Source: Thiobacillus sp. UBA6918 (lineage in GTDB: Bacteria; Pseudomonadota; Gammaproteobacteria; Burkholderiales; Thiobacillaceae). From it: 20,930 nt of DNA. Below, piece after piece: positions 1-6,679 of the stretch (within the stretch, counting starts at the first letter, position 1; each line of letters starts with the position of its first letter). The notes below the pieces were generated by a model. That model was not told the origin of the DNA. It did no database searches and saw only the letters and a program-made list of their open reading frames with translations. Made by a program: the position numbers and the translations under genes. The stretch is from assembly GCA_002450925.1 (NCBI GenBank), contig DKAU01000101.1, positions 2,784 through 23,713 of the forward strand, written 5' to 3'.

Positions 1-431
1 GTGTGGGCACGGTCGCTGGAAATGTAGGGATTGGCGAGGGAGGGTTCTCCTGTCACCGAATCGGTTGCCCGGCGAATGTTTTCCTCGTCTCGCCAGTTGT
101 ATCCCGCATTTGCCAACAGCTTGGGCAGCATGTCATATCGGCTGGCTTCCAGTTGGCCTGAGGCCAAGGCTTGCTCCAGCATGCGCGTGCGGTGTTCAAG
201 GTTGTACTTCAGTGCCCGGGCGATAGCTTCTTCCAGGCTGACCGGGCCCCCGATGGGGGCCGTCATGGCGTGTGCCGCCTGACGATCCTGCTGGCTGGCC
301 ATGATCAATTCTTCGCGGCTGAACGGCTTGGGGTTTACCGCACAACCGGCAAGTACATAGGTCACGAGCAGGGCAAGCGTGGCCGGGCGCAAGAGCCCGG
401 CAAATCGTTTGAGATCGGCGGTTTGGTTCAT
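1..431 (-). CDS. TolC-family outer-membrane efflux lipoprotein (N-terminal part, cut by window edge)
   Basis: Reading leftwards from ATG at 431-429, the frame stays open to the window edge and gives 143 residues. The N-terminus has a basic start (LKR), a hydrophobic stretch (about residues 16-28) and a lipobox LAGC with the lipidated cysteine at residue 30, so the protein is probably anchored in the outer membrane. The segment at about residues 64-95 (VSLEEAIARALKYNLEHRTR, then LEQALASGQ) is the usual start of an outer-membrane efflux protein repeat, with long helices that form the periplasmic tunnel. A Shine-Dalgarno-like AAGGA lies about 7 bases upstream of the ATG. Such proteins are the outer component of RND, ABC or MFS tripartite exporters. 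The inner-membrane partners would lie outside the window, so the substrate is unknown. The start overlaps the stop of a possible small upstream ORF (ATGA). Confidence 0.85.
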   Translation of the reverse strand, partial: MNQTADLKRFAGLLRPATLALLVTYVLAGCAVNPKPFSREELIMASQQDRQAAHAMTAPIGGPVSLEEAIARALKYNLEHRTRMLEQALASGQLEASRYDMLPKLLANAGYNWRDEENIRRATDSVTGEPSLANPYISSDRAH

Positions 432-616
432 TGGGTTTTCCTTGTCGCAGGGGATTGAAGATGCGCATTGAAACAGCCATGAAAATGATGGCGACCCATG
501 TAAGCCGTCAGTTCCGCGTGCGCGCAAGGAGGCATGCAAAAATTCACAAAAACACCAGGCGCATTGGTGCGGCGTTGCTTTGTCCTTGCGTCCATTTCAA
601 TCAGGGTTTTTTTCAT
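428..616 (-). CDS. Possible small Cys/His-rich ORF (62 aa) coupled to the efflux lipoprotein
   Basis: An ATG at 616-614 follows a purine-rich Shine-Dalgarno stretch (AGGAAGAGGAAAA) and opens a 62-codon frame. Its TGA at 430-428 overlaps the ATG of the TolC-family gene in the ATGA arrangement typical of coupled translation. The product starts MKKTLIEMDARTKQRR, has no membrane segment, and in its second half concentrates Cys and His residues (FCMPPCAH, then GRHHFHGCFNAH). I do not recognise a family. It may be a leader peptide, a small metal-binding protein, or a chance frame in the 5' untranslated region. The good ribosome site and the overlap favour translation, while the short length and lack of known relatives count against it. 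Confidence 0.35.
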   Translation of the reverse strand: MKKTLIEMDARTKQRRTNAPGVFVNFCMPPCAHAELTAYMGRHHFHGCFNAHLQSPATRKTQ

Positions 617-1058
617 TTTTCCTCTTCCTGAGATTCCTTGTCTGCGCATCATCCTGCCAAACCGGACAGGGCTGGTTCGGGTGTTTTTGGGGCTGTTATT
701 TGCTTCCCCCGCAAATGACTACCCTATACGGAAGAATCGTCCGCATCGGGCGACACCTTATGGTCCCAACGACATGAATTTTTGTCTTGGGTGCGCATGA
801 AGTGCCCGATCACCATGGCCTTTGTTTGCAGGCTCAAGCGGCGATCTGGATTGTCTGTTGCAGTAGAGCAGAAATGGGATTCAGGAAAAGCTCGAAAAAA
901 CGGCCTTAAACAACCGCTTTTCCTCATTTGAGAAGACACGGCTTTGGGGTGTCAACGGTCGACCTTGCCTTGACGGGAGCAATCACGCATTAACTTGCAT
1001 GCAAAGACTCGCTAATCGACCCGCTTCCGCAGACACGGGACAAACAAAACCCGGCGAT
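617..1058. other. Intergenic region without a convincing gene
   Basis: About 440 bases with only short frames that lack ribosome sites or family resemblance. On the minus strand it probably contains the promoter and long leader of the efflux lipoprotein gene. The one candidate promoter I can point to is at 926-955. Nothing else was recognised. Confidence 0.5.
926..955 (-). promoter_or_regulatory. Candidate sigma70 promoter for the efflux lipoprotein transcript
   Basis: On the minus strand a perfect -35 box TTGACA (955-950) is followed after 18 bases by TCAAAT (931-926), four of six matches to the -10 consensus. Transcription would begin near 919 and leave a leader of about 300 bases before the small ORF at 616. 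Only the boxes themselves support this, and other promoters in the region are possible. Confidence 0.35.
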
Positions 1059-1205
1059 GAAAAAATAACGGCAGGCTTTTCAGCCTGCCGTAGCCCGGAG
1101 TGTTGCACCCCGGGTGAATGCCGCGACAGGGGGGTCGCGGCGGGGAGGAAAGAAAGCCCCGAGATCCATTCGCCGCATCGGGCGAATCATTCGGGCTTTC
1201 GTCAG
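1059..1205 (-). ncRNA. Candidate structured small RNA (four stem-loops ending in a terminator)
   Basis: Read on the minus strand the region gives, in order: a long stem (1152-1162 with 1191-1200, enclosing 1068-type inner stem 1168-1174 with 1181-1187), a perfect 8-bp stem (1120-1127 with 1134-1141), a 9-bp stem (1094-1102 with 1106-1114), and a perfect 10-bp stem (1068-1077 with 1082-1091) followed by a U-rich tail. The 9-bp stem has a G-U pair on the minus strand but an A-C mismatch on the plus strand, and only the minus strand has the U tract. Both points favour minus-strand transcription, divergent from rnpB. The 5' end is not defined and no good promoter was found. The stem at 1094-1114 also resembles REP-type palindromes, so a repeat cluster is the main alternative. 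Confidence 0.4.
1060..1091 (-). terminator. Intrinsic terminator on the minus strand
   Basis: Perfect 10-bp GC-rich stem (ACGGCAGGCT pairing with AGCCTGCCGT) with a GAAA tetraloop on the minus strand, followed at once by TATTTTTT (1067-1060). On the plus strand no T-run follows, so termination is predicted only for leftward transcription. Confidence 0.7.
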
Positions 1206-1236
1206 ACATTGGGATCAATCCCACTATTCTTGCTAG

Positions 1237-1267
1237 ACGACATTCGGCGATTAAACAACCATATAAT
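1237..1267 (+). promoter_or_regulatory. Promoter of rnpB
   Basis: A perfect -10 box TATAAT lies at 1262-1267, 5 bases before the first G of RNase P RNA stem P1 at 1272, so transcription should start at about 1273. The best -35 candidate is ACGACA at 1237-1242, four of six matches with a long 19-base spacer. The -10 call is firm and the -35 call weak. Confidence 0.65.
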
Positions 1268-1271
1268 GTGT

Positions 1272-1563
1272 GGGGGAGTTGGCCGGGCAGTCGCTGCGTA
1301 TTTATACGGAGAGGAAAGTCCGGGCTCCACAGAGCAGGATGCCGGCTAACGGCCGGACGCCGAGAGGCGAGGAATAGGGCCACAGAGACGAGCCGGTTAA
1401 GACCGGGGTGAAACGCGGTAACCTCCATCCGGAGCAACACCAAATAGGCAGGCGATGAAGCTGCTCGCTGAGTCTGCGGGTAGGTGGCTTGAGTCCGTCA
1501 GCAATGACGGGCCTAGAGGAATGACTGTCCACGACAGAACCCGGCTTACAGGCCAGCTCCCCC
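1272..1563 (+). ncRNA. rnpB: RNase P RNA, type A with reduced peripheral stems
   Basis: Catalytic RNA that removes the 5' leader from precursor tRNAs. Universally conserved blocks are present: GAGGAAAGTCCGGGCTCC (1311-1328), GGTGAAAC, GGTAACCTCC followed by CCGGAGCAA, CAAATAGG, GGGTAGG, and near the 3' end GAATGACTGTCCACGACAG with ACCCGGCTTA. Stem P1 pairs 1272-1284 with 1551-1563 over 13 bp and defines both ends. The P6 pseudoknot can form between GAGCAG (about 1331-1336) and CTGCTC (about 1461-1466). P18 is the stem with arms CCGTC and GACGG. The molecule is about 292 nt against 377 nt in E. coli. P3 and P12 are very short, and the P13 and P14 hairpins appear to be missing. No clear terminator follows it. 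Confidence 0.97.
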
Positions 1564-1655
1564 ATTACTCTTAATAATCATGCTGTTATCAAATTTATCT
1601 GTGTTTTGTATTTAAGGAACATGGGTAAGCCTAGGTTTTATAAGCCCCCCGCATC

Positions 1656-1710
1656 TGTGGATAGTTGCTGTAAGTCTTTGAGTCAACAGGAATTTTTTTC
1701 CTGTGGATAT
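1656..1710 (-). promoter_or_regulatory. Two near-consensus DnaA boxes upstream of mraZ
   Basis: TGTGGATAG (1656-1664) and TGTGGATAT (1702-1710) read CTATCCACA and ATATCCACA on the minus strand. Each has eight of nine matches to the DnaA box TTATCCACA. They share orientation and start 46 bases apart, and the second abuts the -35 box of the mraZ promoter. A third weaker copy, TGTGGATGA, starts at 1757. Binding is inferred from sequence only. Confidence 0.35.
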
Positions 1711-1739
1711 TGACACCCCCGTTTTATTGCCTCTATAGT
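1710..1739 (+). promoter_or_regulatory. Promoter of the dcw operon (mraZ promoter)
   Basis: A perfect -35 box TTGACA (1710-1715) and a -10 box TATAGT (1734-1739) are separated by 18 bases. Transcription would start near 1746, leaving a leader of about 97 bases before mraZ. The MraZ-type repeats overlap the -10 box and the start site, as expected for a repressed promoter. Confidence 0.75.
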
Positions 1740-1776
1740 GGGAAGGCGTGTCATTTTGTGGATGATTGTGGGTATT
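1737..1776 (+). promoter_or_regulatory. MraZ operator: four in-phase 10-bp boxes
   Basis: Four consecutive 10-mers, AGTGGGAAGG, CGTGTCATTT, TGTGGATGAT and TGTGGGTATT, carry a GTGG-like core (the second is degenerate) at a strict 10-base period. MraZ proteins studied in other bacteria bind direct GTGG/TGGG-type repeats with 10-base spacing in front of their own gene. Here the array covers the -10 box and transcription start, consistent with autorepression. An inverted copy (CCCACA, 1811-1816) lies in the leader. Confidence 0.65.
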
Positions 1777-1842
1777 TATTCCTGCGTCGGTCGCAAAATG
1801 TAAGTAAACACCCACAACAAAGTAAAAGGGGTCAGAGGAGAC

Positions 1843-2289
1843 ATGTTTCGAGGGGTTGGTGCCGTCAGTCTGGATAGCAAAGGGCGCGTTGTCGTGCCTG
1901 CACGCTATCGCGACGCGCTTCTTGCGCTGGCGGGCGGCCGCGTGGTCGTGACTGCCGACCCTTCTCAATGCCTGCTTTTATATCCCCTGCCTGAATGGGA
2001 GCCGATTGAAAAACGGCTTTCTGGTCTTTCTGGTTTCAATCCTCAGATTCGCGCCCTGCAACGTTTGCTGGTTGGCCATGCGCACGAGCTGGACATGGAT
2101 GCGGCTGGCCGCATTTTGTTGCCGCCCATGTTGCGCCAGTACGCCGGTCTGGAGAAGAGCGTGGTGCTGGTTGGTCAAGGTTCGAAGCTGGAAATGTGGA
2201 ACGAGGATCGCTGGCAGGCTGAAGTCGACCGTGCGATCGGATTCGGGCATGGCGAGATGCCGCCCGAACTGGAGGGCTTTACTTTGTGA
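1843..2289 (+). CDS. mraZ: Transcriptional regulator MraZ
   Basis: 148 residues, the usual MraZ length. It contains two copies of the AbrB-like DNA-binding motif, DSKGRVVVPARYR at residues 11-23 and DAAGRILLPPMLR at 86-98, which form the swapped-hairpin fold used for DNA binding by a ring-shaped oligomer. MraZ is the first gene of dcw clusters and in studied species represses its own promoter, and so the division and cell wall genes behind it. The boxes at 1737-1776 are the likely target. ATG at 1843 follows AGAGGAG. The stop TGA overlaps the GTG start of rsmH (GTGA), so the two are probably translationally coupled. Confidence 0.97.
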   Translation: MFRGVGAVSLDSKGRVVVPARYRDALLALAGGRVVVTADPSQCLLLYPLPEWEPIEKRLSGLSGFNPQIRALQRLLVGHAHELDMDAAGRILLPPMLRQYAGLEKSVVLVGQGSKLEMWNEDRWQAEVDRAIGFGHGEMPPELEGFTL

Positions 2290-3215
2290 CCCGGCACGTT
2301 CCGGTTTTGGCCAGGGAGGCCATCGAGGCCCTGGCCATCAATCCGGATGGCGTGTATGTGGACGGCACCTTTGGGCGAGGCGGCCACAGCGGGATGGTTT
2401 TGGATAAGTTGTCTGCCCGCGGCAGGCTGATTGCGCTGGATCGCGATCCGGCTGCCATTCAGGCGGGGCAGGATATTAAGGATGTGCGGCTCACGCTGGT
2501 GCGTGCGCCGTTTTCGCAGTTGGCAGAAGTGTTGGACGGGTTGGGCATAGAAAACGTAGACGGCATTTTGCTGGACATAGGCGTGTCTTCGCCTCAGCTC
2601 GACGAGGCGGGGCGGGGGTTCAGCTTCCGTCTTGAAGGCCCGCTCGACATGCGCATGGATCCGGATAGCGGTATCAGCGCCGCGGACTGGGTTGCGCAGG
2701 CCGAAGAGGAAGAGATCAGGGAGGTGATAAAGCAATATGGCGAGGAACGGTTTGCTCGACAGATTGCGCACGCGATTGTTGCGGCGCGAAAAACTTCTCC
2801 AATCAACACGACAGGGGAACTTGCGCAGATTGTCGCGGGGGCCGTTCGCAAGCGCGAGCCCGGGCAACATCCGGCGACGCGTACCTTTCAAGCTATACGG
2901 ATTTACCTCAATCGGGAACTTGAGGAACTAGAAACAGTGCTGCCGGCATGTGTCCAAAAACTCAAACCCGGCGGCAGGCTGGCAGTCATCAGTTTTCACT
3001 CTCTGGAAGATCGCATCGTCAAGCGCTTCATGCGTGATGAAGAGCGCGGAGAAGAATTGCCGCGAAATTTGCCCGTGCGTGCTGCGGACATCAAGCCCGG
3101 GCGTTTACGACGAATTGGCAAGGCGATCCATGCTGACGAGGCAGAGTTGGAAACAAATCCGCGTGCAAGAAGTGCGGTGTTGCGTGTGGCTGAACGCGTG
3201 GAGGTGCCGGCGTGA
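2286..3215 (+). CDS. rsmH: 16S rRNA (cytosine-1402 N4) methyltransferase RsmH
   Basis: 309 residues. Transfers a methyl group from S-adenosylmethionine to N4 of C1402 in the ribosomal P site, acting in the cytoplasm on the small subunit. SAM-binding motif I is DGTFGRGGHS at residues 26-35. The family blocks DIGVSSPQLDEAGRGFSF and LDMRMD follow, and ISFHSLEDRIVKRF lies near the C-terminus. The GTG start at 2286 lies in a GTGA overlap with the mraZ stop, and GGAGGG (2271-2276) sits 9 bases before it. Formerly named MraW. It is a regular second gene of dcw clusters although its substrate is the ribosome. Confidence 0.97.
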   Translation: MTRHVPVLAREAIEALAINPDGVYVDGTFGRGGHSGMVLDKLSARGRLIALDRDPAAIQAGQDIKDVRLTLVRAPFSQLAEVLDGLGIENVDGILLDIGVSSPQLDEAGRGFSFRLEGPLDMRMDPDSGISAADWVAQAEEEEIREVIKQYGEERFARQIAHAIVAARKTSPINTTGELAQIVAGAVRKREPGQHPATRTFQAIRIYLNRELEELETVLPACVQKLKPGGRLAVISFHSLEDRIVKRFMRDEERGEELPRNLPVRAADIKPGRLRRIGKAIHADEAELETNPRARSAVLRVAERVEVPA

Positions 3216-3484
3216 GGCAAATGGATATCGCCCTGGCGGCAGTGTTGATGGTTTGCGCCCTGGCGGTGGTGAATGCACAACATCGCGCACGCACGATGTT
3301 TGTTGAACTTGAGGCTCTGAAAAAGGAAGCAAGAAATCAGGAAGTGGAGTGGGGCAAGTTGCAACTGGAGCAAGGCACGCTTACAAGCCATGCCCGGGTT
3401 GAGGCCATGGCCAAAACGCAGCTTGGGTTGACGACGCCTCCGCTCGACAGAATCTGGCTCATCGATGCCGGGGTGCAGCCGTGA
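3212..3484 (+). CDS. ftsL: Cell division protein FtsL
   Basis: A 90-residue bitopic membrane protein. A transmembrane segment (about residues 5-21) begins almost at the N-terminus, followed by a periplasmic helix rich in Glu, Lys and Gln (about 25-60) suited to a coiled coil with FtsB, and a short tail with the typical AKTQLGLTTPP segment. FtsL joins FtsB and FtsQ and helps activate FtsW-FtsI. The cytoplasmic part is only about four residues, much shorter than in E. coli, so interactions attributed there to the cytoplasmic tail are probably reduced. The GTG start at 3212 is preferred over ATG 3221 because GGAGGT (3200-3205) lies 6 bases before it and it makes a GTGA overlap with rsmH. Confidence 0.92.
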   Translation: MRQMDIALAAVLMVCALAVVNAQHRARTMFVELEALKKEARNQEVEWGKLQLEQGTLTSHARVEAMAKTQLGLTTPPLDRIWLIDAGVQP

Positions 3485-5226
3485 GCAAGAATTATTCAAG
3501 CAAGAAACTGCTCCAGGTTCACATTATCAAATGGCGCGTGGCCGCCGTGGTTGGAATCCTCTTTGCATGGTTTGGCGCATTGGCAATACGTGCGGCTTAT
3601 CTGCAGGGTTTGAACACCGACTTTCTTCAGGGCAAGGGCGATGATGTTGCAACGCGCACCCTGGCCATTCCGGCCAACCGAGGCATGGTGCTGGACCGCT
3701 TCGGCCAGCCGCTTGCCATTAGTACGCCGGTGGAAACTTTGTGGGCGCGCCCCAGCGTTACCCAATCGCTGAGCTGGCAGCAAGTCAGCCGCCTTGCTTC
3801 GGTGTTGGGAGTGCCGTCGAATGAGCTGGCCAAGAGGCTCAAGTCTCCGCACAAGGGCGAAATCTCCATCAACCGTAATCTCAGTCCGGAGCAGGCAGTG
3901 AAAATTGCGGCACTGGGCCTGCCGGGATTGAAACTGCAACGAGAGTTTCGTCGTTTCTACCCTGCAGCCGATGTGGCTGCACATGTGATCGGTTTTACCA
4001 ACGTCGACGATGTCGGTCAGGAAGGTGTGGAGCTTGCCTATCAGGACTGGCTGGCCGGCAAGGAAGGAAGCCGCCATGTGTTGCGTGATCGCCGTGGCCA
4101 CATCGTTCAAGACCTGAGTCCGGCTCGTGATGCGCGCATGGGTGGCAATCTTGGTCTGGCGCTGGACCTGAAGTTGCAGTACATCGCCCACCGCGAACTC
4201 TCGGCTGCAGTGGAAAAGAACAAGGCCAAAGGTGGCGGCATTGTGGTGCTGGATGCGAAGACAGGTGAAATTCTTGCGTTGTCGAATCTGCCTGTGGTGA
4301 ACCCCAACAATCGGAAGAACTACCAGCCGGGGCTCATGCGCAATCGCGCGGTGATCGACACTTTTGAGCCGGGCTCCACGATCAAACCCTTTACGGTTGC
4401 GGCCGCGATCGAGCACGGTCTTGTAAAGCCCGATACGGTACTTTACTTGCCCAAGGATTACACGGTGGGCCCAAAGCACATCACGGATGTTCACTATCAC
4501 CCGCAATTGACGGTGACCGAAGTGCTTCAGAAGTCGAGCAACATCGGTGCGGTAAAGATGGCCATGCAACTCAAGCCGGAAGAGTTCTGGGACATGCTGC
4601 ATCGCGCGGGGTTTGGTGAAAAACCCGGTTCCGGTTTTCCGGGCGAGGCAAGTGGCAAATTGCGCGATCCTTCAACATGGAAGCCCATCGAGCAGGCGAC
4701 TCATGCTTACGGCCATGGGCTTTCGGTAAGCCTGCTGCAAATGGCGCGCAGCTACATGGCGTTCGCAAATGATGGCGTCGTTATGCCTCTTACCTTTCTC
4801 AAGCGCGAGCCGCAGGAGCTGGGTGGTGAACGTGTCCTGTCGACGAGCGTGGCACGCACGGTTCGCGAGATGATGGAAACGGTTACCCACGAAGGCGGCA
4901 CGGCGACACTGGCGCAGGTGCCGGGCTATCGCGTGGCCGGAAAAACCGGCACGGCCTACAAGCTGATCAATGGTCGATACAGTACAGACAGCTACATTTC
5001 CTCTTTTGTCGGTATGGCGCCGGCGTCAGATCCGCGACTCATCATTGCAGTGATGATTGACGAGCCGCGCGGCGATGCGCATTACGGCGGCGTGGTGGCG
5101 GGTCCGGTTTTTGCGCAGGTCATGGCGGCATCGCTCAGGCAGCTTGGCGTGTCGCCAGATGCAACGTCCGAAACGCCAACGCGCCTGACACAGCCACAGG
5201 CAAACAGAAAAGCGGGGGAGGCTTGA
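3481..5226 (+). CDS. ftsI: Septal peptidoglycan transpeptidase FtsI (PBP3)
   Basis: 581 residues, normal for the family. One transmembrane helix lies at about residues 18-38, then a periplasmic pedestal domain with the class B signature block RGMVLDRFGQPLA, then the transpeptidase domain. Active-site motifs are STIK at 299-302 (nucleophile Ser299), SSN at 352-354 and KTGT at 488-491. The enzyme crosslinks new septal peptidoglycan in partnership with FtsW and is a beta-lactam target. The GTG start at 3481 is in a GTGA overlap with ftsL, and the preceding GGGGTG is only a weak ribosome site, so coupling to ftsL probably matters. It lies one base ahead of murE. Confidence 0.97.
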   Translation: MSKNYSSKKLLQVHIIKWRVAAVVGILFAWFGALAIRAAYLQGLNTDFLQGKGDDVATRTLAIPANRGMVLDRFGQPLAISTPVETLWARPSVTQSLSWQQVSRLASVLGVPSNELAKRLKSPHKGEISINRNLSPEQAVKIAALGLPGLKLQREFRRFYPAADVAAHVIGFTNVDDVGQEGVELAYQDWLAGKEGSRHVLRDRRGHIVQDLSPARDARMGGNLGLALDLKLQYIAHRELSAAVEKNKAKGGGIVVLDAKTGEILALSNLPVVNPNNRKNYQPGLMRNRAVIDTFEPGSTIKPFTVAAAIEHGLVKPDTVLYLPKDYTVGPKHITDVHYHPQLTVTEVLQKSSNIGAVKMAMQLKPEEFWDMLHRAGFGEKPGSGFPGEASGKLRDPSTWKPIEQATHAYGHGLSVSLLQMARSYMAFANDGVVMPLTFLKREPQELGGERVLSTSVARTVREMMETVTHEGGTATLAQVPGYRVAGKTGTAYKLINGRYSTDSYISSFVGMAPASDPRLIIAVMIDEPRGDAHYGGVVAGPVFAQVMAASLRQLGVSPDATSETPTRLTQPQANRKAGEA

Positions 5227-5227
5227 C

Positions 5228-6679
5228 ATGAATCACGCCGCCCAAGTCGCTCCACGAACCATTCTGCAGAAACTGCAGGTGCCCGTTGCCGCGCTGACTT
5301 CCGACAGCCGCCGTGCCGGACCCGGCATCGCATTTGCAGCTTATCCGGGTGCGGTGCATGACGGCAGGTTATTCATTCCCCAGGCCATTGCGGCAGGCAG
5401 CCCGGCAATTCTCTGGGAGGAGGATCATTTTCTGTGGGATCCGGCATGGCAGGTTCCCAACGTCGCCGTTCGCGGACTCAAGCAATTCGTCGGAGAAATT
5501 GCAGCCTGCGTCTATGGCGACCCTTCAAGCAAGCTGCAAATGATTGGCGTCACCGGTACAAATGGAAAAACCTCCGTTAGTCACTGGATTGCGCAAGCAT
5601 TGTCATCGCTGGGTACGCCCAGCGTAGTCGTGGGCACGTTGGGAAATGGTTTTGCGGGCAAGCTTTCTCCCGCAGCCAACACGACACCTGACGCAGTGCA
5701 ATTGCAGGAAGCGCTTGCGCGTTATATCCAGGAAGGCGCACAGGCGTGTGCCATGGAGATTTCCTCGCATGGCCTGCACCAGGGTCGCGTAAAGGGATGC
5801 CATTTCAATGTCGCGGTGCTGACCAATCTGTCTCGCGACCATCTCGATTATCACGGCAGCATGGAAGCATATGCCGAAGCGAAGTCAGGATTGTTTGCAT
5901 GGCCCGGGCTCGAATTTGCGGTACTTAATCTGGATGACGAATTTGGACAAGCGCTGGTGGGGAAAACCGGCAGCGCGAAAGTCATCGGCTACGGCATGCG
6001 AAATGGCGAAGTCGTGGCAGAGACGATCAAGGCCGAGCGCGAAGGGTTGGTTCTGTCGCTCCATACTGCCTGGGGAAAGGCCGAGCTCAGATCCGGATTG
6101 CTGGGACAGTTTAATGCCTACAACCTGATGGCCGCCCTTGCAGGGCTTCTGGCTTCGGGAATTTCGCTTGAACAGGCATGCGATTCGCTGGGTAAGATCA
6201 AGCCGCCTGCCGGGCGCATGCAGACATTGGGTGGCGGCAATCAGCCGCTTGTGGTCGTGGATTACGCACATACACCCGATGCGCTGGAAAAAGTGCTTGC
6301 CACCCTGCGGCCACTGGCAGGCAAGGGGCGTGTCATTTGTGTTTTTGGTTGCGGCGGAAATCGTGACAAGGGAAAACGGCCGCTGATGGGACGTGCCGCA
6401 TCTGAAGGTGCCGACCTCGTCTATGTCACCAGCGACAACCCGCGAAATGAAGAGCCGCTCGAAATCATCAATGACATTCTTGAAGGCATGTCGTCGAAGG
6501 AGTTTCAAACCGAGGCCGATCGCGCGCGCGCGATTTTTGAGGCTGTTGGCAATGCCAGTGCAAGCGACATTGTGTTGATCGCTGGCAAGGGCCACGAGGA
6601 CTATCAGGAAGTGCAAGGCCAGAGACTGCATTTCTCTGATGTGGGCGTGGCACAGAAAGCACTGGAGGCGTGGAAATGA
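5228..6679 (+). CDS. murE: UDP-MurNAc-L-Ala-D-Glu:meso-diaminopimelate ligase MurE
   Basis: 483 residues. ATP-dependent cytoplasmic ligase that adds the third amino acid of the peptidoglycan stem peptide. The ATP-binding loop GTNGKT is at residues 110-115. The substrate-specificity motif DNPR at 403-406 indicates meso-diaminopimelate rather than lysine, as expected for a Gram-negative. The Mur ligase blocks SSHGLHQGRV, LTNLSRDHLDYHG and VVDYAHTPDALE are present. ATG at 5228 follows GGAGG (5217-5221) with a 6-base gap. Its stop overlaps murF in ATGA form. Confidence 0.97.
   Translation: MNHAAQVAPRTILQKLQVPVAALTSDSRRAGPGIAFAAYPGAVHDGRLFIPQAIAAGSPAILWEEDHFLWDPAWQVPNVAVRGLKQFVGEIAACVYGDPSSKLQMIGVTGTNGKTSVSHWIAQALSSLGTPSVVVGTLGNGFAGKLSPAANTTPDAVQLQEALARYIQEGAQACAMEISSHGLHQGRVKGCHFNVAVLTNLSRDHLDYHGSMEAYAEAKSGLFAWPGLEFAVLNLDDEFGQALVGKTGSAKVIGYGMRNGEVVAETIKAEREGLVLSLHTAWGKAELRSGLLGQFNAYNLMAALAGLLASGISLEQACDSLGKIKPPAGRMQTLGGGNQPLVVVDYAHTPDALEKVLATLRPLAGKGRVICVFGCGGNRDKGKRPLMGRAASEGADLVYVTSDNPRNEEPLEIINDILEGMSSKEFQTEADRARAIFEAVGNASASDIVLIAGKGHEDYQEVQGQRLHFSDVGVAQKALEAWK

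Noticed and set aside
724..939. A 71-codon minus-strand frame in the left intergenic region
   Set aside because: No good ribosome site, no family resemblance, and an irregular composition. It overlaps the likely leader of the efflux gene transcript.
1012..1565. Several open frames on both strands overlapping rnpB
   Set aside because: They cross a well-defined RNase P RNA gene and the stem-loop region, and their products are not recognisable.
1686..1704. Inverted repeat ACAGGAA/TTCCTGT considered as the rnpB terminator
   Set aside because: The stem is only 7 bp and AT-rich in its inner part, and no T-run follows it. It may be an operator-like palindrome, but nothing supports termination.
1621..1713. 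A 30-codon frame with AAGGA in front of its ATG, between rnpB and mraZ
   Set aside because: It lies upstream of the predicted mraZ transcription start, overlaps the -35 box and one DnaA-like box, and has no recognisable product. Probably chance.
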